Shown here in pieces: positions 9,442 through 19,011 of a DNA stretch of 64,000 nucleotides (position 1 is the first letter of the stretch; the number at the start of each line of letters is the position of its first letter). Source of the stretch: Actinomycetes bacterium (GTDB lineage Bacteria; Actinomycetota; Actinomycetes; Nanopelagicales; Nanopelagicaceae); the NCBI GenBank assembly GCA_025355665.1, contig JANXZF010000138.1, forward strand, positions 1-64,000, read 5' to 3'. The notes beneath the pieces were generated by a model. It saw only the letters and a program-made list of their open reading frames with translations, searched no databases and had not been told where the DNA came from. Position numbers and translations under genes: made by a program.

Positions 9442-11120
9442 CGCATCCACATCCCGGGTTAGGGACTCCATCTAAGTTAGCAAAAGGTGGATTGAGAATC
9501 GTTGCCCTCGGTGGACTCGGGGAAATCGGTCGAAACATGACCGTATTTGAAACTAACGGCAAATTGCTCATCGTTGACGTCGGCGTACTCTTCCCGGAAG
9601 AAACGCAACCAGGAATAGATTTGATCCTTCCGGATTTTTCATACATACGTGATCGGTTACCAGATGTTATTGGAATAGTTCTAACGCACGGCCATGAAGA
9701 TCATATTGGCGCGGTCCCATATTTACTTCGCGAACGAGGAGACATTCCTCTCTATGGTTCGGCCCTAACTCTTGCCCTCGTCGGAGCGAAACTGAAAGAG
9801 CATCGGATCACCCCGCTATCACGTGAGGTATCGGCGGGCATGAGCGAGGACATTGGACCTTTCACCGTTGAGTTCGTCGCTGTGAATCACTCGATCCCAG
9901 ATGCGCTAGCGGTCGCTATCCACACATCGGCTGGAATAGTTCTTCATACCGGCGACTTCAAAATGGATCAACTGCCCCTTGATGGACGCATAACTGACCT
10001 TCGTGCCTTCGCAGCGCTCGGCGAAAAGGGTGTGGATTTGTTCTTAGTGGATTCCACCAACGCAGATGTGCCCGGTTTTACCCCATCCGAGCGCGAGATT
10101 ATGCCGGCCCTTGATCGCGTTTTCAGAGCTACGCGTAGGCGCGTCATCGTTGCATCTTTCGCATCGCACGTTCACCGCGTTCAGCAAATAATTGACACCG
10201 CCATAGCGCACGATCGCAAGGTTGCATTTGTAGGTCGCTCAATGGTGCGCAATATGAAGATCGCAAAGGACATGGGCTATCTGACGATTCCAGACAATCT
10301 AGTCGTCGATTCGCGAGAAATTGAGAACGTTGGCGACAACATTGTTCTGATCTGCACGGGTTCACAAGGCGAACCTCTTGCAGCGCTTTCTCGAATGGCA
10401 AATGGTGATCATGCGATCAGAGTTGGCGATGGCGACACAGTTGTACTTGCTTCATCGTTGATCCCCGGCAATGAAAATTCGGTCTTCCGAGTTATTAACG
10501 AACTGACTCGGTTTGGTGCCAAGGTGGTGCATAAAGGCAACTCGCTTGTGCATGTATCGGGCCATGCCGCCGCAGGTGAATTGCTTTATTGCTACAACAT
10601 CGTAAAACCAAAATATGTATTGCCGGTACACGGGGAATGGCGACACCTCCGAGCTAACGCTGAACTTGCAATCCAAACTGGCGTTCCGCGCGAGAACGCC
10701 ATCATCATTGAAAACGGAATCGTCATCGATCTTGTAGAGGGTGTTGCCGTTGTTGCAGGAAGTGTTCCCGTGGGATTCGTTTACGTTGACGGACAAAGTA
10801 TCGGCGACATCACCGAATCCTCGCTCAAAGATCGACGCATCCTGGGTGAGGAAGGTTTCATTTCTGTAGTTGTTGTGATTGATTCTCAAAGTGGAAAGAT
10901 CGTTGCTGGGCCAGATATCCATGCACGAGGATTCGCGGAAGATCTCGCGCTATTCGACGAAGTGAAACTGAGAATTGAAAAGGCACTCGCTGCATCCGTT
11001 GCGGATGGCATTAACGGAACTCACCAACTTTCTCAAGTTGTGCGCAAGACCGTAGGAGGCTGGGTTGGGGGAGAACATCGACGAAGGCCGATGATTGTCC
11101 CCCTAGTTATCGAGGTATAG
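9438..11120 (+). CDS. rnj: Ribonuclease J
   Basis: This 560-residue beta-CASP metallo-beta-lactamase RNase acts in RNA maturation and 5'-to-3' or endonucleolytic decay. The zinc motif HGHEDHIG is at residues 84-91, a further zinc ligand is in LHTGDFK, and the beta-CASP domain follows (DSTNAD, then VHVSGHAAAGEL). A C-terminal RNase J domain closes the protein. It is coupled to dapA by a 4-base overlap. Together with PNPase in this window, it gives a 5'-end and a 3'-end nuclease for RNA turnover. Confidence 0.96.
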   Translation: MTHPHPGLGTPSKLAKGGLRIVALGGLGEIGRNMTVFETNGKLLIVDVGVLFPEETQPGIDLILPDFSYIRDRLPDVIGIVLTHGHEDHIGAVPYLLRERGDIPLYGSALTLALVGAKLKEHRITPLSREVSAGMSEDIGPFTVEFVAVNHSIPDALAVAIHTSAGIVLHTGDFKMDQLPLDGRITDLRAFAALGEKGVDLFLVDSTNADVPGFTPSEREIMPALDRVFRATRRRVIVASFASHVHRVQQIIDTAIAHDRKVAFVGRSMVRNMKIAKDMGYLTIPDNLVVDSREIENVGDNIVLICTGSQGEPLAALSRMANGDHAIRVGDGDTVVLASSLIPGNENSVFRVINELTRFGAKVVHKGNSLVHVSGHAAAGELLYCYNIVKPKYVLPVHGEWRHLRANAELAIQTGVPRENAIIIENGIVIDLVEGVAVVAGSVPVGFVYVDGQSIGDITESSLKDRRILGEEGFISVVVVIDSQSGKIVAGPDIHARGFAEDLALFDEVKLRIEKALAASVADGINGTHQLSQVVRKTVGGWVGGEHRRRPMIVPLVIEV

Positions 11121-11160
11121 CCTCACGGCGCGCCTAAGGTGATTGATTTTGTTTAGGAAT

Positions 11161-11166
11161 TACGCT
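11161..11166 (+). promoter_or_regulatory. Leaderless -10 element of ftsK
   Basis: TACGCT is 7 bases before the GTG at 11174. No purine-rich ribosome binding site lies in between, which supports this GTG as the first base region of the mRNA. Confidence 0.5.
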
Positions 11167-11173
11167 CTTACCC

Positions 11174-13495
11174 GTGGCTGCAAAGAGTAGAAAAAGCAGA
11201 AAAAAATCCAGCAAGGGCGCAATAGTTGGACGCGCACTTGGCGGGCTGTGGCACTTTGCGGCAAAGGCCATTGGAAGCACCGTACGATTTCTTGCACGCG
11301 GCGCGAAGGATTTGGACCCGGTCCATCAAAGAGACGGCCTAGCTTTTCTCTTCCTAGTTTTCGCACTTATAGCAGCCGCAGGTTCTTGGTTTCATCTGGA
11401 TAATCTCATCGGCAGAGTGCTTTATGACTTCTTCTACGGGATGTTCGGAAAGATTGGGTTCTTTACGCCGTTAGTACTTCTCTACTTTGCACTCAGACTT
11501 TTCCGAGTGCCCGAGGAGAAGGCAGCAACGGGGCGGATCACAGTTGGAACAGTTGCGCTCCTTGTGAGTGCAACAGGTTTGGCCCACTTGGCTAATGGAT
11601 CTGAGGGCACCGGAGCAAATGCGATGCATCACGGGGGAGGATGGATCGGATACGGCGTATCTCGTCCACTTGTGCTTTTGATGACCCCTTTACTTGCCTA
11701 TCCAGTGCTTATTTGTTTATTTCTATTTGGCATTTTGGTGATCACCGCGACACCTGTATCGCAAGTCTTCACTCGAATTAAGACTTCGGTTGTTTGGATC
11801 TATTCGAAAATCTCAGGCGGTGTCAGGAAGTCGGCCGAGGCCTTTGAGATATCCGAGTCTCCTCCATTTGAGACTCCACTTGTTGCGCAATGGCCACAGC
11901 ACGTCGAGGAAGAACTCGATGAAGAGAGTTTTGACGAAGAATTTACAGTCCCCATCCCTGTAAATACGCCAGCTTTTGACGAGCACGTTCGTGCCGAGGG
12001 TAAACGTCCAGTGCAGTTGCTGCTTACTAACGATGCAAAATACGAACTTCCGTCTCCCGATCTACTCCGTGCTGGTCCCCCCGCAAAGGCTAAGAGCAAA
12101 GCAAATGATGCAGTCGTCGCCTCCCTAACGGAGGTATTTTTGCAATTTGAAATCGATGCGACGGTGACTGGGTTTATGCGTGGGCCAACTGTGACTCGAT
12201 ATGAAGTCGAACTGGGTAACGCGGTGAAGGTTGAGCGAATTACGGCGTTGGCTAAAAACATCTCCTATGCCGTTGCAAGCAGTGAAGTACGCATACTTTC
12301 GCCCATTCCGGGCAAATCTGCCGTCGGTATTGAAATCCCTAATTCAGACCGCGAAATTGTTGCATTGGGAGATGTCCTTAGATCATCGGTGGCCGGCCAG
12401 GACCATCATCCGATGCTTGTTGCCCTGGGCAAAGATGTCGAAGGTAATTTCATTTGCGCCAACCTCGCAAAGATGCCGCACCTGTTGGTGGCAGGTGCAA
12501 CTGGCGCGGGTAAGTCCTCGATGATCAACGCAATGATTGTTTCAATCCTTATGCGTTCAACACCCGATGATGTTCGCTTGATTTTGATTGATCCAAAGCG
12601 CGTTGAACTCACCGCATACGACGGCATTCCGCACCTTATTACTCCGATTATTACAAGTCCCAAGAAGGCAGCAGATGCTTTGCAGTGGGTCGTTCGCGAA
12701 ATGGACCTTCGCTATGAGGATCTTTCGACTTTCGGATACAGGCATATTGATGATTTCAACAAGGCAGTTAGATCGGGCAAGACTGTCGCCCCTCCCGGAA
12801 GTGACCGAGTCCTAGAGCCGTATCCTTATTTGCTAATCGTCATTGACGAATTGGCAGATCTCATGATGATCGCCGCGAAAGAAGTCGAAGAGTGTGTTGT
12901 GCGAATTACCCAGTTGGCGCGATCGGCTGGGATACACCTTGTTTTGGCGACGCAACGTCCAAGCGTTGATGTTGTGACCGGATTGATCAAGGCAAATGTT
13001 CCTTCGCGCCTTTCTTTTGCAACTAGCAGCCTCGCGGATAGCCGTGTCATCTTGGATAGCGCGGGAGCCGAAAAACTTATTGGCCAAGGCGATGCACTCT
13101 TTATTCCAATGGGTGCTTCACGGGCGGTCAGAATTCAGGGAGCGTATGTATCGGAGCGAGAGATTGAAGGAGTGGTTAATTGCGTGAAAGCTCAATTGAC
13201 TCCGCGATATAGAAGTGACGTCACCGTTTCGCAGGTCCGCCAGGTCGTTAATGAAACCGAAATTGGTGATGACCTTGAGTTATTGATGCAAGCCGTGCAT
13301 TTAGTTGTCACAACCCAATTTGGATCCACATCTATGTTGCAAAGAAAATTGCGAGTTGGCTTTGCAAAAGCTGGACGTCTGATGGATCTCATGGAATCTC
13401 GAGGAATCGTTGGCCCTTCGGAGGGCTCGAAGGCTCGGGTCGTTCTTGTGAAGGTCGAGGATTTGGATGCCGTTCTGGCAACTTTGGAGGACTAA
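11174..13495 (+). CDS. ftsK: DNA translocase FtsK/SpoIIIE
   Basis: This 773-residue septal DNA pump clears chromosomes from the division plane. A basic N-terminus is followed by about four membrane helices within residues 50-205 and an acidic linker near 240-270 (EEELDEESFDEEF). The RecA-like motor has Walker A GATGAGKSS near residue 440 and Walker B LIVIDELADLM near 555. The C-terminal winged-helix gamma domain (about 705-773, STSMLQRKLRVGFAKAGRLM) recognises orientation sequences. GTG 11174 is preferred because of the -10-like TACGCT 7 bases upstream. Confidence 0.96.
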   Translation: MAAKSRKSRKKSSKGAIVGRALGGLWHFAAKAIGSTVRFLARGAKDLDPVHQRDGLAFLFLVFALIAAAGSWFHLDNLIGRVLYDFFYGMFGKIGFFTPLVLLYFALRLFRVPEEKAATGRITVGTVALLVSATGLAHLANGSEGTGANAMHHGGGWIGYGVSRPLVLLMTPLLAYPVLICLFLFGILVITATPVSQVFTRIKTSVVWIYSKISGGVRKSAEAFEISESPPFETPLVAQWPQHVEEELDEESFDEEFTVPIPVNTPAFDEHVRAEGKRPVQLLLTNDAKYELPSPDLLRAGPPAKAKSKANDAVVASLTEVFLQFEIDATVTGFMRGPTVTRYEVELGNAVKVERITALAKNISYAVASSEVRILSPIPGKSAVGIEIPNSDREIVALGDVLRSSVAGQDHHPMLVALGKDVEGNFICANLAKMPHLLVAGATGAGKSSMINAMIVSILMRSTPDDVRLILIDPKRVELTAYDGIPHLITPIITSPKKAADALQWVVREMDLRYEDLSTFGYRHIDDFNKAVRSGKTVAPPGSDRVLEPYPYLLIVIDELADLMMIAAKEVEECVVRITQLARSAGIHLVLATQRPSVDVVTGLIKANVPSRLSFATSSLADSRVILDSAGAEKLIGQGDALFIPMGASRAVRIQGAYVSEREIEGVVNCVKAQLTPRYRSDVTVSQVRQVVNETEIGDDLELLMQAVHLVVTTQFGSTSMLQRKLRVGFAKAGRLMDLMESRGIVGPSEGSKARVVLVKVEDLDAVLATLED

Positions 13496-13605
13496 GTCCA
13501 GCGTGTGAGGAACTGATCGTAAAATCGGAGTACCAATTTTCGGCAATTGCGCGTTACCCTTGCCCTCTGGATCACCTGTCAGCAAGATTTGGATTAAGGC
13601 CCGTT

Positions 13606-14370
13606 ATGTCCCTCGGTACGACAATAAAAGAGTCGCGAAAGCGCGTCGGCATGAGCATCGAAAAGCTCGCCGAACGCACGAGTATCCGCACTACTTTGTT
13701 GCGTGATTTCGAGTTGGATGATTTTTCCAAATGCGGCGGCGACACCTATGCAAAGGGCCACGTTCGCAACATTGCAAATGCGTTGAGCGTCGAACCTTCC
13801 GTCTTCCTTGATCTCTATCAGACGGAACAGACGAAAGCTGAACGACCCATGTACGATCTTCTGCTTGAAAGCAAAGTCGCTCCTCCAGTTAATCAGAAGT
13901 CACGTCTTTCATTAAAGATGCTCTCAACTATTTCCGCAAGCGCTGTGGTGTTAGTTGTGGGTGGACAAATTGCATATACCAATTTTCAGCCGGCAAAAGG
14001 AAGTTCAACGAAATCTTTGATACTTTCGACATTGCCAGCAACAACGACCCCAGCACCATCGGCGACACCGACTACTACGGTTCCATCAACTGGAACTCCT
14101 GCTACGCCAATCGCAGGTTCTATCAATGTTTATGTCACGGCAAGTCGAGGCGATTCGTGGCTTTCTGTCTCGAATAGTGCTGGAGTAAGCCTCTTTGCAG
14201 GGCGCTTGAGCCAGAGCCAGAGTCAGACATTTTCTGATGCCACATCGCTCACAATTCGCTATGGAAATGCCGGGGCCGTCGATGTGGTTGTGAATGGCAC
14301 ACCAACTCCTGCTCCTGGAGCAATGGGCGAAGTCGTCGACCATACCTACGTTTCGAATTCTCTCAATTAA
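13606..14370 (+). CDS. RodZ-like helix-turn-helix membrane protein
   Basis: This 254-residue protein has a cytoplasmic Xre/RodZ-type HTH (residues 1-70: GTTIKESRKRVGMSIEKLAE), a single membrane helix near 104-122, and a Pro/Thr/Ala-rich linker near 145-170. Its extracytoplasmic C-terminal domain resembles DUF4115 (SINVYVTASRGDSWLSVSN). RodZ links the MreB cytoskeleton to the wall in rods, but in Actinobacteria such proteins sit after ftsK and their role is less clear. It lies between ftsK and rimO as in relatives. No leaderless hexamer or clear ribosome binding site precedes the ATG. Confidence 0.85.
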   Translation: MSLGTTIKESRKRVGMSIEKLAERTSIRTTLLRDFELDDFSKCGGDTYAKGHVRNIANALSVEPSVFLDLYQTEQTKAERPMYDLLLESKVAPPVNQKSRLSLKMLSTISASAVVLVVGGQIAYTNFQPAKGSSTKSLILSTLPATTTPAPSATPTTTVPSTGTPATPIAGSINVYVTASRGDSWLSVSNSAGVSLFAGRLSQSQSQTFSDATSLTIRYGNAGAVDVVVNGTPTPAPGAMGEVVDHTYVSNSLN

Positions 14371-14375
14371 CTCTG

Positions 14376-14381
14376 TATCAT
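14376..14381 (+). promoter_or_regulatory. Leaderless -10 element of rimO
   Basis: TATCAT is 7 bases before ATG 14389, in the 18-base gap after the RodZ-like gene. Confidence 0.5.
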
Positions 14382-14388
14382 CACTTCA

Positions 14389-15774
14389 ATGAATCGAACA
14401 GTTGCGGTCGTTACTTTGGGCTGCGCGCGCAATGAGGTTGATTCCGAGGAATTAGCTGGGCGATTAGCCGCGGATGGTTGGACTCTCGTGGACGACGTCG
14501 AATCTGCCGAGGTCGCTTTGGTCAATACCTGCGGTTTCATTGAGTCAGCAAAGAAGGATTCAATTGACGCACTACTGGAAGCGAATTCGCTAAAGGGTCA
14601 CGGGGTGACTCGCGCGGTCGTTGCGGTCGGATGCATGGCCGAACGCTACGGACAAGAACTTGCAAAGGCGCTTCCTGAAGCGGACGCAATCTTGAGTTTC
14701 GACGACTACAAGGACATTAGTGCGCGTCTCCAGTCGATCATCTCGGGCGAGAAACACTTTCCTCATGCGCCCAAGGATCGAAGGGCCCTTTTGCCGATAG
14801 CTCCGGTTGACCGGGTAGCCGTCCGCGATGCCCGGCTTGGGACGTCCCAGGTGGGGGCAGGAGGTTCGATGTTCAGGAAGCGTTTGGGAAGTGCACCGTG
14901 GGCGCCGCTGAAGATCGCATCAGGTTGCGATCGCAGATGTTCATTCTGCGCAATTCCCTATTTCCGCGGCTCTTTCGTATCACGAAGGCCGCTGGAAATC
15001 ATCGAAGAGGCGAAGTGGCTGGCAGGAGAGGGGGTCACTGAACTCTTCTTGGTTAGTGAGAACACCACTTCCTACGGGAAAGATTTAGGTGATCTTCGCC
15101 TGATGGAGAAAGTTTTGCCCGATCTTGCCGAGATAGATGGGATTACCCGGATACGCCTTTCGTATTTGCAGCCCGCCGAAATGCGTCCATCCCTCCTGCA
15201 GGCGATGGTCGAGCAAGACAAAGTCGTGCCGTATTTTGATCTGTCTTTCCAGCATTCAAGCGGATCGGTACTTCGAGCGATGCGCCGATTCGGCGATAGC
15301 GAAAAGTTTCTCCATCTTATTGCGCAAATCCGCGCTCTCTCACCTGAAGCCGGTATTCGCTCTAACGTGATCGTCGGCTTCCCTGGAGAGACCGAAGAGG
15401 ATTACCAAGAGTTGGTCGAATTCGTTTCCCAGGCAGAATTAGATGCGATCGGGGTTTTTGGATATTCAGATGAAGACAACACCGAGGCACTGATACTTCC
15501 GAACAAAGTTGACCCCGATGTCATTCGACATCGAGTTGATGAACTTTCGACTTTAGTCGATGAACTTGTGACCGAGCGCGCGGCGTCGAGAATCGGCGAG
15601 AGGGTCTGCGTTCTGATTGAGGACGCGGAATTGCAGGAAGGCCGTGCTGCGCACCAGGGTCCCGAAGTGGATGGAACGACTTCATTTGTAGATACTCGTT
15701 ACTCGGTTGGTGATTACGTCGAAGGTATAGTGATTGATTCCCTTGGTGCTGACTTGATTGCGAAGCCTGCATGA
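14389..15774 (+). CDS. rimO: Ribosomal protein S12 (Asp) methylthiotransferase
   Basis: RimO is a radical-SAM enzyme that adds a methylthio group to the conserved aspartate of ribosomal protein S12. The 461-residue protein has the N-terminal UPF0004 domain with cluster cysteines in [24 protein letters not shown] and VGCMAERYG. The radical-SAM CxxxCxxC follows in [16 protein letters not shown] near residue 182, and the C-terminal TRAM domain comes last. The [10 protein letters not shown] segment separates it from MiaB, which has YGCQMN. It overlaps pgsA by 4 bases. Confidence 0.95.
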   Translation: MNRTVAVVTLGCARNEVDSEELAGRLAADGWTLVDDVESAEVALVNTCGFIESAKKDSIDALLEANSLKGHGVTRAVVAVGCMAERYGQELAKALPEADAILSFDDYKDISARLQSIISGEKHFPHAPKDRRALLPIAPVDRVAVRDARLGTSQVGAGGSMFRKRLGSAPWAPLKIASGCDRRCSFCAIPYFRGSFVSRRPLEIIEEAKWLAGEGVTELFLVSENTTSYGKDLGDLRLMEKVLPDLAEIDGITRIRLSYLQPAEMRPSLLQAMVEQDKVVPYFDLSFQHSSGSVLRAMRRFGDSEKFLHLIAQIRALSPEAGIRSNVIVGFPGETEEDYQELVEFVSQAELDAIGVFGYSDEDNTEALILPNKVDPDVIRHRVDELSTLVDELVTERAASRIGERVCVLIEDAELQEGRAAHQGPEVDGTTSFVDTRYSVGDYVEGIVIDSLGADLIAKPA

Positions 15775-16313
15775 TCCGTCGATCTGAGATGAATCTCCCT
15801 AATTCCATAACTATTTCTAGAATTCTCGCTCTTCCATTTTGCGTGTATGCACTGTTCAAAAATGGCGGAAGTGATCCTACTTGGCGGACAATTTCCTTCT
15901 CACTCTTCTTCATAGTGGGTGCCACGGATTTCTTGGACGGAAAGTTGGCGCGGGCACGCAATACGGTTACAGAATTTGGCAAACTCCTTGACCCCATTGC
16001 CGATAAAGCACTGATAGGGACGGCGCTTATCAGTCTTTCAATTCTCAATTTTCTCCCATGGTGGGTCACCATCGTGATCCTGACCCGCGAAATCGGAATA
16101 ACTATCTTTCGCCTTGCCGTGATCAATGACGGCGTCATCCCGGCAAATAGAGGTGGCAAGGTCAAGACAATCGTTCAGAACTTTGCCGCTGGCTTCTACA
16201 TACTCCCTTTGCATGCATCCTTGTACTGGTTCCGCGAGCTTTTCATGGGTGCCGCACTCGTTTTGACGGTTGTAACTGGAATTTGGTACCTAGTTGAGGC
16301 GCGAAAAGAGTAA
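15771..16313 (+). CDS. pgsA: CDP-diacylglycerol-glycerol-3-phosphate 3-phosphatidyltransferase
   Basis: PgsA makes phosphatidylglycerol phosphate in the membrane. The 180-residue protein has several membrane helices and the CDP-alcohol phosphatidyltransferase motif DG-xx-AR-(x8)-G-xxx-D-xxx-D, seen as DGKLARARN followed by [11 protein letters not shown] (about residues 55-80). The start may be ATG 15771, coupled to rimO (ATGA), or ATG 15789 (MNLPNSIT), which fits the family N-terminus better; neither has a convincing ribosome binding site. The neighbour cinA follows after 9 bases. Confidence 0.93.
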   Translation: MIRRSEMNLPNSITISRILALPFCVYALFKNGGSDPTWRTISFSLFFIVGATDFLDGKLARARNTVTEFGKLLDPIADKALIGTALISLSILNFLPWWVTIVILTREIGITIFRLAVINDGVIPANRGGKVKTIVQNFAAGFYILPLHASLYWFRELFMGAALVLTVVTGIWYLVEARKE

Positions 16314-16316
16314 ATT
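16311..16316 (+). promoter_or_regulatory. Leaderless -10 element of pncC/cinA
   Basis: TAAATT overlaps the pgsA stop codon and lies 6 bases before ATG 16323. Confidence 0.6.
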
Positions 16317-16322
16317 CGGACC

Positions 16323-16793
16323 ATGCATAAGGTTATGGCTTGCGCCATCATTGACGACCTTCGAAGTCGTGGAGAGAGCCTTTCTGTCGCCGAGTCGCTT
16401 ACAGGCGGTGGGTTAGGCGCAGCGATCACTGCGATACCCGGTTCCTCGGATGTATTTCTGGGAGGCGTGATTGCCTATCAAAGGGCCGTGAAGCAACAGA
16501 TTTTGAAAGTCGACAAGTCCCTGATTGATGAGTACGGGGTTGTGAGTGAAGAAGTTGCAGTAGCCATGGCCGAAGGTTCGCGAGATCTTTTCAAGTCAAC
16601 GTGGGCGATTGCTACGACTGGCGTGGCCGGTCCTGGGCCATCAGATGGTGTGGAAGCCGGGACCGTATGGATCGCAATTCGCGGCCCAATCAACCAGAGC
16701 ACCGTTTTGGCGATCCAAGGCGAGCGTGAGGAAGTGCGAAACGCCTGCCTATCCAGCGCGATTACAGCTTTTGCGCGTATCCTTGCATCCTGA
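16323..16793 (+). CDS. pncC: Nicotinamide-nucleotide amidohydrolase (CinA C-terminal domain, PncC)
   Basis: This is a 156-residue stand-alone CinA C-terminal domain without the N-terminal MoeA-like part. It has the family segments [16 protein letters not shown] near residue 20, [25 protein letters not shown] and [11 protein letters not shown]. PncC hydrolyses NMN to nicotinate mononucleotide in pyridine-nucleotide recycling. The gene sits between pgsA and clgR, as in many Actinobacteria. Naming it cinA would overstate its length. Confidence 0.92.
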   Translation: MHKVMACAIIDDLRSRGESLSVAESLTGGGLGAAITAIPGSSDVFLGGVIAYQRAVKQQILKVDKSLIDEYGVVSEEVAVAMAEGSRDLFKSTWAIATTGVAGPGPSDGVEAGTVWIAIRGPINQSTVLAIQGEREEVRNACLSSAITAFARILAS

Positions 16794-16818
16794 GGAGCTG
16801 AACGTGAGGAGGGAAAAA

Positions 16819-17085
16819 ATGGTTCTATTGCGTGAACACATTGGACAATCCCTACGTTCTGCCCGCACGAGCCAGAACCGCACCCTCCGTGACGTCGCTC
16901 GCGAGGCGAGGGTCTCTCTCGGTTATCTCTCTGAAGTTGAGCGGGGTCAGAAGGAAGCTTCATCCGAATTGCTCAATTCCATCTGTCAAGCCCTGGGTCT
17001 ATCTCTTTCATTCGTCATTTCGGATGTCGCTCGCGTGATCACTTCTCGTGAGACCGTCAAACTTGTGGTCGTCGACGCTGCATAA
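16819..17085 (+). CDS. clgR: Xre-type transcriptional regulator, ClgR-like
   Basis: The 88-residue protein is essentially one HTH_3 domain (residues 5-70: [20 protein letters not shown], then [20 protein letters not shown]). ClgR activates clp protease and repair genes in Streptomyces and Corynebacterium and lies beside pgsA/cinA there, as here. ATG 16819 has gaggaggg ending 5 bases upstream (16806-16813), clearly better than GTG 16804. The C-terminus [13 protein letters not shown] resembles the degradable Ala-Ala tail known for ClgR, which is ClpP-turned-over in relatives. Confidence 0.88.
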   Translation: MVLLREHIGQSLRSARTSQNRTLRDVAREARVSLGYLSEVERGQKEASSELLNSICQALGLSLSFVISDVARVITSRETVKLVVVDAA

Positions 17086-17091
17086 AGTAGC

Positions 17092-17637
17092 GTGACCTTG
17101 ACCCTGCAAATTCTTGACTCCGATGAGCCGTACAAACGTCAGATGACTTCATATCGACGTACTCGCAGTGCAATTCTCGAAGGTGCAAAGTTGTTGATTG
17201 CCACCGTCGGTTTACAACGTATGAATATGATCGATATTGCGGATACCTCAGAGGTCTCGCGCGCCACTTTATACAACCACTTTCGTGATAAGGGGAGCGT
17301 TCTACGTGCACTTCTTGAAAGTGAAATTGAACGGATCTTTCAATTCGTGGATAGCGACATATCCCCTGAGGACGCGTTGCTGGAAATCTCTCGTGCGATT
17401 TCATCTGACGCAGCTTTAAAGACAATGCGCGAGACTGATTCTGGTTTAGTCACACAGATGCTTGCTTGCACCGACGACCCTCTCTGGCAACAGATTGACG
17501 GAGGACTTAAGCCGTTGTTGGGTGAAGGCACTAAGTCCGACATCGCCCGACTCTGGTTGATAGGCCAAGTCCTTCAACCTTTAAGTCTTGAACAAAGTCG
17601 GGTGCAATCACTCGTAGTCGCATCGCTCACGCTCTAA
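17092..17637 (+). CDS. TetR-family transcriptional regulator
   Basis: The 181-residue protein has a TetR N-terminal DNA-binding domain (about residues 20-70: RRTRSAILEGAKLLIATVG, then SEVSRATLYNHFRDKGSVL) and a variable ligand-binding C-terminus of unknown specificity. The start is uncertain: GTG 17092 follows clgR by 6 bases, while ATG 17143 has a TACAAA hexamer 6 bases upstream and would still keep the HTH. It is convergent with a TPR-like gene 2 bases away. Its target is unknown. Confidence 0.87.
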   Translation: MTLTLQILDSDEPYKRQMTSYRRTRSAILEGAKLLIATVGLQRMNMIDIADTSEVSRATLYNHFRDKGSVLRALLESEIERIFQFVDSDISPEDALLEISRAISSDAALKTMRETDSGLVTQMLACTDDPLWQQIDGGLKPLLGEGTKSDIARLWLIGQVLQPLSLEQSRVQSLVVASLTL

Positions 17638-17639
17638 TT

Positions 17640-18752
17640 TCAGCTTACGAAACTGTCTTGCTCTTCTCGCATTAGGCCAGACATTTGCACGGCCTTTTCG
17701 TATGCATAGACACCCCGGTCGGTTAGACCAATCTCCACGAATACTCGTGCGATGTCTCCCCATTGCTTTGCAAGTTCCCGGGAGGGTTCCAATTGCTCCA
17801 TGTGATCGCAAGCCCGAGAAAGTTCAACCCCCGATTGCTCGTAATTGCACATTCTTGCAAGCACTTTCGCAACTTGGACCAGGAGCGATGCTTTAGGGCC
17901 AGGAATCTCAGGTGGCAATTCGGTCAAGCCCTTCTTCGCATATATAAGAGCCATTTCATGGTCTTCCCGTCTCAGAGCCACTTCCGAAAGGATCTCGCAT
18001 GCGTAGGCAACACCTTCAGGGTGATTTTGAGAGGATGCCTCGAGGTAACTCGCTTCTGCTAATTTATGGATTGAGGAAAGGTCCGCGTCAGGACGCTCAA
18101 GCATTATGACGGCGGCGTTGTGATTTAATGCCAGCATCACCTTTCTAAGTCCAGCGATTTGCGTCCAATGTTTTGCTTGGTCGAGCTGGTCCTGAGCGAG
18201 GGCCAGATCACCTCGAACTTCGGCTAGCGCCGCGGATTGCCACAGTGATTGCGCACGACCTTTTGGGGAATCGGCCTGTTGGGCCAGTACCAAGGCCCGA
18301 TGCACTATTTCTTCGGCCCTAGCAGTATCTCCACGAAGAAAATGGCAACTTGAAAGTTGGCAGAGCAACTCAACAACGTCCACTTTGGGCCACGATCCGC
18401 CGTAAAGTCGGAGCATCTCCTCACCACGTGAAGCACCTATCGCGAGATTGCCCGAACGATGGCACACGTTAACGATCTCGTTGCCTACCAATGCCTGGAG
18501 GGCCGAATTTCGTTTTGGGACTTTTTCAAATAAAAGTTCGAGCTGATCCAAAATCCCAGTAAATAGACCTTGCTGAGATTTCACCTGAGCTAAGACTAAT
18601 TCCGCTCTCACTCGGGAAACTCGGGGTGCGCCTTTTTCTCTTTGGATTTCAGTGGCGATTGAGGTGGCGAGTTCAAGATTGCCGGCAGTCAAGGCGACTA
18701 TCGCCTCGTTTAAGGCGGTGTCGAAGTTCCGTCGACGAAATTGCCAAGTCAT
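17640..18752 (-). CDS. TPR-like repeat protein of unknown function
   Basis: This 370-residue, all-helical protein has a tetratricopeptide-like pattern: repeated 34-residue units with Ala/Gly/Leu spacing, such as ALTAGNLELATSIATEIQRE, SSCHFLRGDTARAEEIVHRA and AALAEVRGDLALAQDQLDQA. It has no signal peptide, membrane helix or DNA-binding domain, so it is probably a cytoplasmic scaffold. A -10-like TAACAT lies 6 bases before its ATG, indicating its own leaderless promoter. It marks the left edge of the carbohydrate block, but nothing ties it to sugar use. Confidence 0.8.
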   Translation of the reverse strand: MTWQFRRRNFDTALNEAIVALTAGNLELATSIATEIQREKGAPRVSRVRAELVLAQVKSQQGLFTGILDQLELLFEKVPKRNSALQALVGNEIVNVCHRSGNLAIGASRGEEMLRLYGGSWPKVDVVELLCQLSSCHFLRGDTARAEEIVHRALVLAQQADSPKGRAQSLWQSAALAEVRGDLALAQDQLDQAKHWTQIAGLRKVMLALNHNAAVIMLERPDADLSSIHKLAEASYLEASSQNHPEGVAYACEILSEVALRREDHEMALIYAKKGLTELPPEIPGPKASLLVQVAKVLARMCNYEQSGVELSRACDHMEQLEPSRELAKQWGDIARVFVEIGLTDRGVYAYEKAVQMSGLMREEQDSFVS

Positions 18753-18758
18753 TCGTCA

Positions 18759-18764
18759 ATGTTA
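18759..18764 (-). promoter_or_regulatory. Leaderless -10 element of the TPR-like gene
   Basis: Read on the minus strand, TAACAT is 6 bases before the ATG at 18752. Confidence 0.55.
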
Positions 18765-18816
18765 CCTATTGCGGCTAACCAGAGGAACTACTGTCAACTG
18801 TGAAAGTGATGCTGGT

Positions 18817-19011
18817 TCAGCCTTGGAATTGCGATAGGACTGATTTTGGTGAATGGCTCCGGATGAAAACGGGGATTTGATCGATTGGAGTTGCGACGTC
18901 GATCCATTCTCCGCTATTTCTCAGTTTGTGGTCCCAAAAGTCAATCCAGACACCTTCTGGTAAATACACTCGTTGTGTCGTAACATCCACCTCGATATCG
19001 TGGAGCGTATT
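18817..19011 (-). pseudogene. 3' remnant of a GH31 alpha-glucosidase gene
   Basis: A 64-codon open stretch on the minus strand continues in the same frame immediately after the TGA of the GH66 gene and ends in TGA (18817-18819). It contains VYLPEGVWIDFWDH, EWIDVATPIDQIPVFIR and a short tail. These align with the extreme C-terminus of the intact GH31 protein encoded at 26173-28404 (VYLPEGDWKDFWST and WIEVNAPLNRIPVFVRR). No catalytic domain is present. It is best read as the stump of a deleted paralogue at the same operon position GH31 occupies in locus 2. There is no start codon or ribosome binding site, so it is not an independent gene. Confidence 0.85.

Noticed and set aside
17092-17142. ATG 17143 as the TetR start
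   Set aside because: TACAAA is 6 bases upstream but lacks the final T. GTG 17092 keeps the usual N-terminal extension; left as an alternative only.
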